Positions 16,894 to 25,708 are shown, counted from the first letter of the stretch. The stretch: DNA of 64,000 nt from Pseudomonas sp. Irchel s3f7 (GCF_900187615.1 NZ_FYDO01000026.1:41212-105211); one strand, 5' to 3'. Numbers and translations are program-made. Notes: generated by a model from the letters alone, not told the origin.

Positions 16894-18021
16894 TCATTTG
16901 CTTTCCGCCTGTTTCAGCTCCAGCACTTCTTTTGGCGTGACCATGTCGCCCTTGTTGTTGCCCCAGGCGTTGCGTTCATAGGTCACGACCGCTGCGATAT
17001 CGACTTCCGAGAGCTGTTTGCCGAACGCCGCCATCGCTGTGCCAGGCTTGCCATGGAAGACAATGCCCAGGTGAGCGTCTTTCGGCCCGGTGGCGATTTT
17101 CGAGCCCTTGAGTGGCGGGAACATCGGTGGCAGGCCCTGCCCCTCGGCCTGGTGACAGGCCACACAGGCGGTGTGATAGACCTTGTCACCGCGCTCCTTG
17201 AGCTCGTCGAGTGTCCATTCCTTGCTGGTCAGCTCTTTGAGTTGCGCGGCCTCAGCCTTGCGCTCGGCCAACCATTTTTCGTAATCGGCCTTTTCCTTGA
17301 CCTCGACCACGGTCGGCATGAATCCGTGATCCTTGCCGCACAGTTCAGCGCACTGGCCGCGATAGATGCCGGGCTTTTCGACGCGGGTCCAGGCTTCGTT
17401 GACGAACCCCGGAATCGCATCGCGCTTGACCGCGAAGGCCGGCACCCACCAGGAGTGGATCACGTCCGCGGACGTCACCAGGAAGCGCACCTTGGCACCG
17501 ACCGGCAACACCAACGGCTTGTCGACCTCAAGCAGGTAATGCTCGCCCTTGGCTTCCTTGTTGTGGATCTGATCGGCGGGTGTGGCCAGGTTGCTGAAGA
17601 ACTCGACGTCCTGGCCCAGGTATTTGTAGTGCCACTTCCACTGATAACCGGTGACCTGGATATCGATCTCCGGCTCACTGGCGTCGTACATCTTGATCAG
17701 GGTCGCGGTAGCGGGAATCGCCATCACCACCAGGATAAGAAAGGGCACGATGGTCCAGAGGATTTCGACGGTGGTGCTTTCATGAAATTTGGCGGCCACC
17801 TGCCCGGTCGAGCGGCGGTGGAGGATCATCGACCAGAACATGGCCCCAAAGACGATGATGCCGATCACTACACAGATCCAGAAAATGGTCATGTGCAGGT
17901 CAAACACAGCGTGACTGATTTCAGTCGCTCCAGGCGCCATATTCACAGTCCAGGCCGCTTGCGCCTGACTGAAAATCGACCACAACAGGAGGCCCATCCA
18001 GACATGTGGATGTCGCATCAT
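16894..18021 (-). CDS. ctaC: Cytochrome c oxidase subunit II with fused cytochrome c domain (caa3 type)
   Basis: Accepts electrons from cytochrome c through Cu-A. The 375-residue protein has an N-terminal signal-like segment ending at SQAQA, two spans (about residues 40-65 and 85-110), and the cupredoxin domain with the Cu-A motif YRGQCAELCGKDHGFM. A C-terminal class I cytochrome c module carries CVACH near residue 285 and the Met ligand in the GTAMAAFGK region. The fused haem domain makes this a caa3 rather than plain aa3 oxidase. First gene of the structural operon ctaC-ctaD-ctaG-ctaE. An in-frame ATG at 18018 is an alternative start. Confidence 0.95.
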   Translation of the reverse strand: MMRHPHVWMGLLLWSIFSQAQAAWTVNMAPGATEISHAVFDLHMTIFWICVVIGIIVFGAMFWSMILHRRSTGQVAAKFHESTTVEILWTIVPFLILVVMAIPATATLIKMYDASEPEIDIQVTGYQWKWHYKYLGQDVEFFSNLATPADQIHNKEAKGEHYLLEVDKPLVLPVGAKVRFLVTSADVIHSWWVPAFAVKRDAIPGFVNEAWTRVEKPGIYRGQCAELCGKDHGFMPTVVEVKEKADYEKWLAERKAEAAQLKELTSKEWTLDELKERGDKVYHTACVACHQAEGQGLPPMFPPLKGSKIATGPKDAHLGIVFHGKPGTAMAAFGKQLSEVDIAAVVTYERNAWGNNKGDMVTPKEVLELKQAESK

Positions 18022-18390
18022 TGCGGGTTCCCCTTATCGTTCTTGTTATCCCGCCGGCTTTCACCTGCGGCAAGGGAGCGGCTGCATCAGACTACGAACT
18101 TGAGCACCGGGCCTTGCTGCATATGCAGTCGGGCGTCATCAGCTAACTCCATTCCAACCCGAGTATAGACAGCACCTCCGACCTCGCAATGTGAAGGCGT
18201 AAATGATCTGAAACAGCATTCACTTGCTTTGTAGGGTGCGAATGGAGAAGGATGCAGACGAGTGGTGGCGAACCGATATAACGGGGGCGTCTCAAGGATG
18301 AAATAATTATGACAAATGCGTCTTAGCATTTTTCGTAAGCCAGCTAAGTTATGTCTTCCATATTTCATTGCCTTGTTCCCTGGAGTTTTC
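18022..18390. other. Intergenic region between ctaC and a divergent conserved gene
   Basis: These 369 bases must hold the promoters of the oxidase operon (leftward) and of the hypothetical gene at 18391 (rightward). The right half (about 18295-18370) is AT-rich compared with its surroundings. I found no convincing Anr/Fnr box and no hairpin terminator. A minus-strand open frame at 18087-18398 crosses the region but has no codon signature or recognisable product. Confidence 0.6.
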
Positions 18391-19041
18391 ATGAACACCG
18401 CCGCATTGCGCGAGCAGATCCAAACAGCCCAACAACACGAAGCCGAGACCCGCCTGCTGACACGTCAGCTGGAAAATAAACTGCCTCATCTACACCCGGC
18501 GATCCAACTGCCGGAAACCGATACCAACGGCGTTCTGACGCGTTTTGTCGCCGCCTACATTGAAGAAGTACCTGATCTGCTGGATGCAGCCAATGAAGTC
18601 GCCAGGGAAGCGGGCATTGAGTCACAGATCAAACCGGTGCTGAAAATCGCCGAACAGTATTTCATTCAGCCACCCGCCATCATGGCCGGGCACATCGGGC
18701 TGGACGGTTTGCTGGACGAAGCCTATCTGGCGCACCGTTTTGTCGAAGAGGTCAACGACCTGTACATCAAGCATTTCGGCCAGCCACTGATCCCTTTGGA
18801 CATGACTGTCGCCAACCTGATTGCTCACCAATTGATCGGTGAGGAATTTGCCAACCAACTGGACGAAGTGGTGCATCACGCCATTGACGAGATGCTCAAC
18901 GACGAAAGCTTCGCGCTGGAATCGGTGGAAGCCTACCGTGAGAAACTCAACAGCCCGGACACCGGCGCCGCGTGGAAACGCTGGCCGTGCATGTCCCGCC
19001 GCCTGGGCGTAGGCCTGGAACTGGATCAGCCGGCGGCTTGA
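18391..19041 (+). CDS. Conserved hypothetical protein (PA0104-like)
   Basis: A 216-residue soluble protein with no signal peptide or membrane span. It begins with a charged helix containing QTAQQHEAETRLLTRQLENK, likely a short coiled coil, and continues as an all-helical acidic domain. I recognise no catalytic motif; the sequence VVHHAIDEMLNDESFALESV contains a His pair. ATG 18391 has a TGGAG motif 6 bases upstream. It lies divergently from the caa3 oxidase genes and convergently with the SulP gene, the order recalled for PA0103-PA0105. Function unknown. Confidence 0.75.
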   Translation: MNTAALREQIQTAQQHEAETRLLTRQLENKLPHLHPAIQLPETDTNGVLTRFVAAYIEEVPDLLDAANEVAREAGIESQIKPVLKIAEQYFIQPPAIMAGHIGLDGLLDEAYLAHRFVEEVNDLYIKHFGQPLIPLDMTVANLIAHQLIGEEFANQLDEVVHHAIDEMLNDESFALESVEAYREKLNSPDTGAAWKRWPCMSRRLGVGLELDQPAA

Positions 19042-19063
19042 TCCACCGGTAAACACATCCCCT

Positions 19064-19150
19064 GTAGGAGCGAGCTTGCTCGCGATGAGGCCATGTCATT
19101 CAACATCAATGTTGACTGATCCGCCTCTATCGCGAGCAAACTCGCTCCTG
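19064..19150. repeat. REPIN (GAGCGAGCTTGCTCGCGAT family)
   Basis: Arms 19064-19086 and 19128-19150 are inverted (GCGAGCTTGCTCGCGAT against ATCGCGAGCAAACTCGC) with a spacer containing CAACATCAATGTTG. It sits between convergent genes and may act as a transcription end. Confidence 0.85.
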
Positions 19151-19159
19151 CATTGGTTT

Positions 19160-20686
19160 TTAGCCAGCCGCACCGATACCGGTGTTGGTACGAACCCTGC
19201 CTTCAAGCCTGCGCTTCAACCCTCGCGACTCAATCAACAGTTTCGAGCCCTTGGCCGAATTCGCCCGTCCCCATTCCTCCAGCAATTCCAGACACGAATG
19301 ATCGATGTAGCTCAGGTTATTGAGCGGCACATGCACCGTCGTACCCGCAGGAATGCTGCCCAGCACCTGGGTCAGCGCCGGCACTTTGAGGAAGGTCGCC
19401 GCGCCCACCAGACGCAATTCCATTTCCCCCTCCTGTGGCAGGTCGATCAGGCTGATTTTCAAGCGTGAGGCTTTCAACGCCAGCTTCACCAACGTCAAGC
19501 CAAAGCCGATCAACACACCCGTCAGCAGATCCGTGAACACGATGGCGAGGGCGGTGGCCGCATAGGTGAACATCGGCGCTCGACCATAGCGGCCCAAACC
19601 GCGAAAGACCTTGAGGTCCACCAGTTTGAAACCGGTGTACACCAACACGCCCGCCAGGCTCGCCACCGGAATGCTCTGCAGCACGCTGGACAGCAACAGC
19701 ACGAACGCCAGCAACCACAGCCCGTGGAATATGGTCGAGAAGCGGGTCGTGGCGCCGGCCTGCACGTTGGCCGAACTGCGCACAATAACGCCCGTCATCG
19801 GCAATGCACCGAGCAAGCCGCACAACATGTTGCCGATACCTTGCGCCGACAGTTCCCGGTCGAAGTCCGAGCGCTGCCCGCTGTGCATGCGATCAACCGC
19901 CGCGGCCGAAAGCAGCGTCTCGGCGCTGGCGATGAAGGCCACGGCAAACGCGGCAATCAGCAAGGTCGGATCAGCCAGGTTGAGCAAATCCGCCGGTTTC
20001 AGCCAGTCGATGGCCTCCGTCAGGTTGGCCGGCACTTCAACCCGTTTGACCTGCAATGCCAACACCAGGCTGGCAAGTGTTGCCAGACCGACGCCCAGCA
20101 GCGCGCCGGGGATGAAGCGCAGGGATTGTGGGCGGAATTTTTCCCACAGCCACATGACGACAATCGTCGACAACCCGAGCAAACCGGCTTGCCATCCCAG
20201 CGTCGGCAACGCCTGAGCCAGCGCAGCCGGGAAACCGGCCAGGTTATCCAGACCCGAGGGTTTAGGCACGGCATCCAGCATCACATGCACCTGGGACAGA
20301 ACAATCAGCACGCCGATCCCGGCCAACATGCCGTACACCACCGCAGGTGCTGTCACGCGAAACCAGCAACCCAGTTTCAAACGACCGGCCACCAGTTGCA
20401 GAAAACCCGCGAGCAACAGAATCGGCCCGAGCATGGCGATGCCGTGCTCGCGCACCAGTTCGAACACCAGAACCGCCAGGCCCGCCGCCGGGCCGCTGAC
20501 TTGCAGCGGCGAACCGGCCAGCCAACCGACCACCAGGCCACCGATGATGCCCGTTATCAGACCTTTGGCCGGTGGCAGTCCCGAGGCAATCGCGATGCCC
20601 ATGCACAAGGGCAGGGCGACCAGAAACACAACCACCGAAGCCAGCAGCTCCCGTGGCAGAACAGTTTTGAGTTGAGCTGCACGCAT
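19160..20686 (-). CDS. SulP family anion transporter (PA0103-like)
   Basis: A 508-residue inner-membrane protein with about 10-12 spans and a C-terminal STAS domain (IPAGTTVHVPLNNLSYIDHS, about residues 430-500). The N-terminal SulP region includes LPLCMGIAIASGLPPAKGLI. It lies 90 bases downstream of a beta-carbonic anhydrase gene on the same strand, a pairing that suggests bicarbonate rather than sulfate as substrate (inference). I chose ATG 20686 because GGGAG precedes it by 7 bases; the frame is open to 20716. Confidence 0.88.
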   Translation of the reverse strand: MRAAQLKTVLPRELLASVVVFLVALPLCMGIAIASGLPPAKGLITGIIGGLVVGWLAGSPLQVSGPAAGLAVLVFELVREHGIAMLGPILLLAGFLQLVAGRLKLGCWFRVTAPAVVYGMLAGIGVLIVLSQVHVMLDAVPKPSGLDNLAGFPAALAQALPTLGWQAGLLGLSTIVVMWLWEKFRPQSLRFIPGALLGVGLATLASLVLALQVKRVEVPANLTEAIDWLKPADLLNLADPTLLIAAFAVAFIASAETLLSAAAVDRMHSGQRSDFDRELSAQGIGNMLCGLLGALPMTGVIVRSSANVQAGATTRFSTIFHGLWLLAFVLLLSSVLQSIPVASLAGVLVYTGFKLVDLKVFRGLGRYGRAPMFTYAATALAIVFTDLLTGVLIGFGLTLVKLALKASRLKISLIDLPQEGEMELRLVGAATFLKVPALTQVLGSIPAGTTVHVPLNNLSYIDHSCLELLEEWGRANSAKGSKLLIESRGLKRRLEGRVRTNTGIGAAG

Positions 20687-20722
20687 GGTGAGTCTCCCGA
20701 AGTTTTCTTCAGGCATGGCAAA

Positions 20723-20750
20723 GCCGGGCTGCCTGATCGGCAGCCTCGGC
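20723..20750 (-). other. Hairpin between the carbonic anhydrase and SulP genes
   Basis: GCCGGGCTGCC (20723-20733) pairs with GGCAGCCTCGGC (20739-20750). There is no clear T-run, so it may attenuate or process a shared transcript rather than end it. Confidence 0.5.
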
Positions 20751-20776
20751 TAAACCACACAAGGATTTAGGAGTAT

Positions 20777-21508
20777 TTAGAAGCGCGCTTTGGGCGTCGC
20801 CACGGGAATCGGCAGGCTGCCATTGAGCGGCAGGAAACAACCTTTATCAGCGTCGTAGGCTTTGATTTCGCTGGTTTCGATGTTGTAGACCCAGCCGTGG
20901 ATAAACAACTGACCGTTGGCCATGCGCGAGGCCACCGACGGGTGGGTGCGCAAATGCTGCAACTGGGCGATGACATTCTCTTCGGTGAGGATGTGCATGC
21001 TTTCGCTTTCGTTGGCGCAATTGCAGTTGTCCTGGACCATGGTCTTCGCCACTTCGGCATGCCGCAGCCAGGCTTTGACCGTGGGCATTTTTTCCAGGCT
21101 CTGGGGGTTCAGCACCGCACGCATCGCACCGCAATCAGAATGCCCGCAGATGATGATGTGATGCACACCGAGGGCCAGCACCGCGTACTCGATGGCGGTG
21201 GAAACACCACCGTTCATTTGCCCGTAGGGCGGCACAACGTTGCCGACGTTGCGGGTCACGAACAAATCGCCGGGAGCGCTTTGGGTGATCAGTTCCGGAA
21301 CGATGCGCGAGTCGGCGCAAGCGATGAACATCGCGCGCGGCCGTTGGGCCGTGGCGAGTTTTTTGAAGAGTTCTTCCTGCTGCGGAAAGATCTCATGATG
21401 AAAATGCAAAAAGCCTTCAACGATATGCTGCAGCGCTGCATCGGCGGTTTCCGCCTCGGGTTCGGCGGAAGCCGACGCAGCCAACGGCTGTTTATCCTTG
21501 TCACTCAT
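20777..21508 (-). CDS. Beta-class carbonic anhydrase
   Basis: Interconverts CO2 and bicarbonate. The zinc-site residues are plain: Cys/Asp/Arg in FIACADSRIVPELI and His/Cys in IICGHSDCGAMRAVL. The 243 residues include a short, low-complexity N-terminal extension (SASAEPEAETADAA). No signal peptide, so cytoplasmic. It lies upstream of, and on the same strand as, a SulP transporter, with which it probably forms an inorganic-carbon module. The 243-base upstream region (21509-21751) carries no gene. Confidence 0.93.
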   Translation of the reverse strand: MSDKDKQPLAASASAEPEAETADAALQHIVEGFLHFHHEIFPQQEELFKKLATAQRPRAMFIACADSRIVPELITQSAPGDLFVTRNVGNVVPPYGQMNGGVSTAIEYAVLALGVHHIIICGHSDCGAMRAVLNPQSLEKMPTVKAWLRHAEVAKTMVQDNCNCANESESMHILTEENVIAQLQHLRTHPSVASRMANGQLFIHGWVYNIETSEIKAYDADKGCFLPLNGSLPIPVATPKARF

Positions 21509-21751
21509 GATTCATCCTCTTTGGCGGAGTCAGGGAATCTTCCCGTGTTGTCCGGTATGAAGCCAGTGCCTGTGTAAAAAACATCCAGGCCGAGCATCTC
21601 GACCCATCAGTCACTCGATGAACAAGGTAGCGGCCGAATCTTAATTCAAACTGAAGAAACCGCTCTGGAATGCGTGTTCCAGATCACAAAAAACGTGACC
21701 AGCCTAATGGCAAAGTGAAATCCACCGTACTCAACCATAGGCCAATTGTCC

Positions 21752-22810
21752 TCAAATCAACGACATCTGGCGACCCGGCGGACAAAAGGCATCACAGTCC
21801 AGATTAAAGCCTTCCCGGTGATTGAGTCCCAGACGCCTGATCGCTTTGCTAAAACGTTGCGCCAACAGGTCGGCAAAAGGACCTTCACCACGCATTCGCG
21901 CACCAAAGCGACTGTCGTAGAGTTCGCCGCCCCGGCTCTGGCGAATCAGGCTCAACACGTGCGCGGCCCGTTGCGGGTAGTGGGCAGCCAGCCACTCTTC
22001 AAACAACGGCGCCACTTCCAGCGGCAGGCGCAACATCATATACGCAGCGCTTTGCGCCCCGGCCGCCTGAGCCTCGGTGAGCAGGCTTTCGAGTTCGCTG
22101 TCGTTGATCATCGGAATCATCGGGGAACACAACACGCCGACCGGAATGCCCGCGTCGCGCATCACCCGGATCGCGCGAAGCCTGGCCTTGGGCGCCGCCG
22201 CGCGGGGTTCAAGGATGCGCTTGAGTTCGTCGTCCAGGCTGGTCAGGCTGATCATCACCGCCACCAGCCTGTGCCGGGCCAGCTCGGTCAGCAGGTCGAG
22301 GTCGCGCAGAATCAGCGAGCCCTTGGTGACGATGGTCACCGGATGCCGGTAGCGCAGCAGCACTTCGAGGGTTTGTCGGGTGATCTTGTATTCGCGCTCG
22401 ATCGGCTGGTATGGATCGGTGTTGGAACCCAGATTGATCGGCGCGCATTGATAGCCGCGTTTGGACAGCTGTTGCTCCAGCACATCGACGGCATTGGTCT
22501 TGGCGATCAGTTTTGTTTCGAAATCCAGCCCCGGCGACATGTCCCAGTAAGCGTGGCTCGGCCTCGCGTAACAATAAATGCAGCCGTGTTCGCAACCGCG
22601 ATAGGGGTTGATTGAACGATCAAAGGGCAAGTCCGGCGAAGTGTTGCGGGTGATGATGGATTTCGCCGTCTCAATGCTCACCTCGGTACCCTGCGTGGTG
22701 GGCACCTCTTGATACCAGCCGTCGTCCTCAGCCACTGATCGGCTGGGGGCGAAGCGATTATGGGGATTGGTCGCGGTGCCGCGGCCACGTGGGGGCAAGG
22801 GCGTGTGCAT
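21752..22810 (-). CDS. Radical SAM protein (PA0069 family, SplB/Rv2578c-like)
   Basis: A 352-residue radical SAM protein. The 4Fe-4S-binding CxxxCxxC motif is in GCEHGCIYCYARPSHAYW (about residues 74-91), of the form seen in spore-photoproduct-lyase-like and Rv2578c-like proteins. The N-terminus begins with PPRGRGTATNPHNRFAP, a signature of the PA0069 group. GSNTDPYQPIE and TIVTKGSLILRDLDLL match the SAM-binding barrel. The substrate is unknown. A perfect LexA-type palindrome lies 17 bases upstream of the start, pointing to DNA-damage induction and, by inference, to a repair or nucleic-acid modification role. Confidence 0.85.
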   Translation of the reverse strand: MHTPLPPRGRGTATNPHNRFAPSRSVAEDDGWYQEVPTTQGTEVSIETAKSIITRNTSPDLPFDRSINPYRGCEHGCIYCYARPSHAYWDMSPGLDFETKLIAKTNAVDVLEQQLSKRGYQCAPINLGSNTDPYQPIEREYKITRQTLEVLLRYRHPVTIVTKGSLILRDLDLLTELARHRLVAVMISLTSLDDELKRILEPRAAAPKARLRAIRVMRDAGIPVGVLCSPMIPMINDSELESLLTEAQAAGAQSAAYMMLRLPLEVAPLFEEWLAAHYPQRAAHVLSLIRQSRGGELYDSRFGARMRGEGPFADLLAQRFSKAIRRLGLNHREGFNLDCDAFCPPGRQMSLI

Positions 22811-22826
22811 GGGGAAACCCTGATAA

Positions 22827-22842
22827 CTGTATGCGCATACAG
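22827..22842. promoter_or_regulatory. Predicted LexA (SOS) box
   Basis: CTGTATGCGCATACAG is a perfect 16-base palindrome with the canonical CTG-N10-CAG ends of the gamma-proteobacterial LexA box. It lies 17 bases upstream of the radical SAM start codon at 22810, where it would overlap the promoter. The small plus-strand gene beginning at 23010 is about 170 bases away and less likely to be its target. Confidence 0.8.
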
Positions 22843-23009
22843 TATCCCGACAAGAACGCGCTCACCAGTGCCGTTCGGCATTTTCCTGGAGGCTGGTTAG
22901 TGCGAAGCAACTAAGAGATACAGATAACGGCTGGCTCAAAAGTTTGAAACACCGGTATCGTTGTTTCGCTGCACACAGGGATATTCATATTAATTAAAAG
23001 GATTTAGTG

Positions 23010-23315
23010 ATGTCGTTCTTCAACCGTCGCGGTATCTTTCTGCAAAAGCTTGGCCCAACTATTGTCGACCCAAATGAAGTTCTCGTTTCAATGCAGTTCG
23101 CATTGAAAGAGGACGGATGGGATGCTGAAAACTCGCTGAAAACCACGGCGCTGCTAGATTCCACCAGCCTGATCGCCTCTTCGTATGATGGCGGAAAATC
23201 GTTCAACCTCGGCAACGTCAATAAAGACATTGATGGAGACGGCGATATCGACGCCGATGACAAGGCCAAACTTCTGGCACTGGCTAAAGCCTATGTCGAT
23301 ATTGTCAGGCCTTGA
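23010..23315 (+). CDS. Orphan small protein with EF-hand/dockerin-like calcium motif
   Basis: A 101-residue protein of unknown function. Near the C-terminus it carries DIDGDGDIDADD (about residues 74-85), which matches the 12-residue EF-hand loop at all ligand positions (D1, D3, D5, G6, I8, D12) and is followed by the helix KAKLLALAKAYVDI; this resembles a dockerin half. There is no signal peptide. An AAGGA motif lies 8 bases before ATG 23010; a GTG directly upstream is in frame. It is a single-gene unit with an AT-rich leader and its own terminator. Base composition is lower in GC than its neighbours, which suggests recent acquisition. Confidence 0.7.
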   Translation: MSFFNRRGIFLQKLGPTIVDPNEVLVSMQFALKEDGWDAENSLKTTALLDSTSLIASSYDGGKSFNLGNVNKDIDGDGDIDADDKAKLLALAKAYVDIVRP

Positions 23316-23323
23316 TTAAAACT

Positions 23324-23364
23324 TAAAAAAAGCCCCCATTGCAGGACGCAATGGGGGCTTTTTT
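23324..23364. terminator. Bidirectional Rho-independent terminator
   Basis: AGCCCCCATTGC (23331-23342) and GCAATGGGGGCT (23348-23359) form a perfect 12-bp stem with a 5-base loop, flanked by seven A on the left and six T on the right. It serves the EF-hand gene and the convergent prlC-yheV operon. Confidence 0.95.
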
Positions 23365-23378
23365 GATTACTCGTTTTA

Positions 23379-23660
23379 TTACTCGTCCGACTTCTTCTTG
23401 AGCTTCGGATTCGGGAAAAACTGAACCGCCTGAACCTTGGTATCCGGAGCTTTTGGCGCGGTGACGTTCACCCGCGTTCCCAGCTCCTTGGGCACCGAAA
23501 GCCCCTGTTCATTCAGCGTGTCAGAGTATCCACAAGCCACGCACTCGCGATGTGGCACGCTGTCCTCATTCCACATCATCAGTTTGTCCGGCTCGCTGCA
23601 GGCCGGGCAGACCGCCCCGGCGATAAAGCGTCGTTTGGTAATCACAATCCCCTCACTCAT
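23379..23660 (-). CDS. yheV: YheV family putative zinc-ribbon protein
   Basis: A 93-residue protein with two CxxC pairs, VCPACS and ECVACGYSD, which form a predicted zinc ribbon. The C-terminus is basic (NPKLKKKSDE). It matches the YheV/DUF2387 family; no biochemical role is established that I know of. The ATG overlaps the prlC stop (ATGA), so it is translated from the prlC transcript. Confidence 0.88.
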   Translation of the reverse strand: MSEGIVITKRRFIAGAVCPACSEPDKLMMWNEDSVPHRECVACGYSDTLNEQGLSVPKELGTRVNVTAPKAPDTKVQAVQFFPNPKLKKKSDE

Positions 23661-25708
23661 GCTGCCGCGTCCTCACTCAGGCCGCTGTGGCGCAAGAGTG
23701 CGTCAATCGAAGGCTCACGGCCACGGAAGTCGACGAACAGCACCATCGGTTCCTGGGAACCACCGCGCGCAAGGATCGCTTCACGGAATGCGCGACCGGT
23801 GTCGGCGTTGAGCACGCCGTCCTCTTCGAACTTCGAAAACGCATCCGCCGACAACACTTCAGCCCACTTGTAGCTGTAGTAACCCGCCGCGTAACCGCCA
23901 GCGAAGATGTGCGCAAAGCTGTTGGGGAAACGGTTGTAAGCCGGTGGCCGCATGACCGAAACCTCGTCACGCACGCCTTCGAGCAATTGCAGCACGCTGC
24001 GGCCATCGCCGTGGGTGGCATGCAATTCGAAGTCGAACAGCGAGAATTCCAGTTGGCGGACCATCATCAGGCCGGACTGGAAGTTTTTCGCTGCGAGCAT
24101 CTTCTGCAGCAAGTCTTGCGGCAGTGGTTCGCCGCTTTCGTAATGACCGGAAATCAGCGCCAGGCCTTCCGGCTCCCAGCACCAGTTTTCCATGAACTGG
24201 CTCGGCAGCTCGACCGCGTCCCAAGCAACGCCGTTAATGCCGGACACACCGGCGTGCTCGACGCGGGTCAGCAGGTGGTGCAAGCCGTGACCGAACTCGT
24301 GGAACAGCGTGGTCACTTCATCGTGGGTCAGCAGCGCAGGCTTGCCGCTGTCGGCCGGGGTGAAGTTGCACACCAGGTTGGCCACCGGGCTTTGCAATAC
24401 GCCCTCGGCGGTACGGCGACGGTCGCGGGCGCCGTCCATCCAGGCTCCGCCACGCTTGTTGGCGCGGGCATAGAGGTCGAAGAAGAAGCGGCCGACGTGC
24501 TGGCCGTTTTCCTTGATTTCAAACAGGCGAACATCCGGGTGCCAGGTGTCGAAGCCTTTCTGTTCGGCAATCTCGATGCCGTACAGGCGCTGAACAATGG
24601 CGAACAGGCCGCCCAGCACTTTATCGATCGGGAAGTAGGCGCGCAGGGCTTCCTGGGCCACGCTGTAGCGTTGTTCACGGAGTTTTTCACCGTAGAAACC
24701 GCTGTCCCAGCTTTGCAGATCCGGGCAACCCTGTTCGGCGGCGTACGCCTTCAGCTGCTCCAGATCCTGAGCGGCGAACGGCTTGCTGCGCTTGGCCAGG
24801 TCGCGCAGGAAACTCAGCACCTGATCGCTGGACTCGGCCATTTTGGTCGCCAGGCTCAGTTCCGAAAAACTGGCGAAGCCCAAGAGCTTGGCCAGCTCCT
24901 GACGCAGGTCGAGGATTTCTTCCATGACCGGGCCGTTGTCGTTCTGGCCGGCGTTCGGGCCTTGGTCCGACGCACGGGTGCAGTAGGCGGCGTAGACTTC
25001 TTCGCGCAACGCACGGTCGTGGGCGTAGGTCATCACCGCGTAGTAGCTCGGGAATTCCAGGGTGATCAGCCAGCCGTCCAGGCCTTTGGCTTGCGCGGCG
25101 GCCGCCATTTGCGCCTTGGCCGAATCGGTCAGGCCGGCGAGGGCGGCTTCATCGGTGAGGTGCTTGGTCCACGCCTGGGTGGCGTCGAGCAACTGGTTGG
25201 AAAAGCGGCTGCCCAACTCGGACAACTTGCTTTGCACTTCGGCGTAGCGCTTCTGCTCAGCTTCCGGCAGGTCGATACCCGACAGACGGAAGTCACGCAG
25301 GGAGTGTTCCAGAATAGTCTTCTGCGCCACGTCGAAACCGGCGGCTTCCGGACTGTTGGCCAAGGCTTCGAAGGCCTGGAACAGTTCGCGGTTCTGGCCC
25401 ATCTCGGTGGAATAGGCACTCAAGGCCGGCAGGCACGACTCGTAGGCTTCGCGCAGTTCGGCGCTGTTGCACACGGCGTTGAGGTGGCTGACCGGACTCC
25501 AGGCAGCGCCGAGGCGATCATTGAGCTCGTCCATCGCCAGCACCAGGCCGGCCCAGGTCGGCTGTTTGCCCTGGGTCTTGAGGATCTCGAGGATGGCGGC
25601 GCGGTTGTCAGCCAGGATCTGTTCAATGGCCGGCTGCACGTGTTCGGCACGGATCGCAGAGAACGGCGGCAAGTCGTAGGACTGCAAAAGAGGGTTGTTC
25701 ACGCTCAC
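23657..25708 (-). CDS. prlC: Oligopeptidase A (M3 metallopeptidase)
   Basis: Cytoplasmic zinc peptidase degrading signal peptides and other oligopeptides. The 683-residue protein has the HExxH motif in TLFHEFGHGLHHLLTR around residue 460, and the downstream zinc-ligand Glu in ELPSQFMENWCWEPE. Length is normal for the thimet-oligopeptidase family. I chose GTG 25708, giving MSVNNPLLQSY; in-frame GTGs at 25717 and 25702 are possible. It is followed by yheV with a 4-base overlap and lies divergent from a gamma-carbonic anhydrase gene. Confidence 0.94.
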   Translation of the reverse strand: MSVNNPLLQSYDLPPFSAIRAEHVQPAIEQILADNRAAILEILKTQGKQPTWAGLVLAMDELNDRLGAAWSPVSHLNAVCNSAELREAYESCLPALSAYSTEMGQNRELFQAFEALANSPEAAGFDVAQKTILEHSLRDFRLSGIDLPEAEQKRYAEVQSKLSELGSRFSNQLLDATQAWTKHLTDEAALAGLTDSAKAQMAAAAQAKGLDGWLITLEFPSYYAVMTYAHDRALREEVYAAYCTRASDQGPNAGQNDNGPVMEEILDLRQELAKLLGFASFSELSLATKMAESSDQVLSFLRDLAKRSKPFAAQDLEQLKAYAAEQGCPDLQSWDSGFYGEKLREQRYSVAQEALRAYFPIDKVLGGLFAIVQRLYGIEIAEQKGFDTWHPDVRLFEIKENGQHVGRFFFDLYARANKRGGAWMDGARDRRRTAEGVLQSPVANLVCNFTPADSGKPALLTHDEVTTLFHEFGHGLHHLLTRVEHAGVSGINGVAWDAVELPSQFMENWCWEPEGLALISGHYESGEPLPQDLLQKMLAAKNFQSGLMMVRQLEFSLFDFELHATHGDGRSVLQLLEGVRDEVSVMRPPAYNRFPNSFAHIFAGGYAAGYYSYKWAEVLSADAFSKFEEDGVLNADTGRAFREAILARGGSQEPMVLFVDFRGREPSIDALLRHSGLSEDAAA

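Noticed and set aside
18087..18398. A 103-codon minus-strand frame in the ctaC upstream region
   Set aside because: No ribosome site, irregular composition, overlaps the start of the plus-strand gene and matches nothing I recognise.
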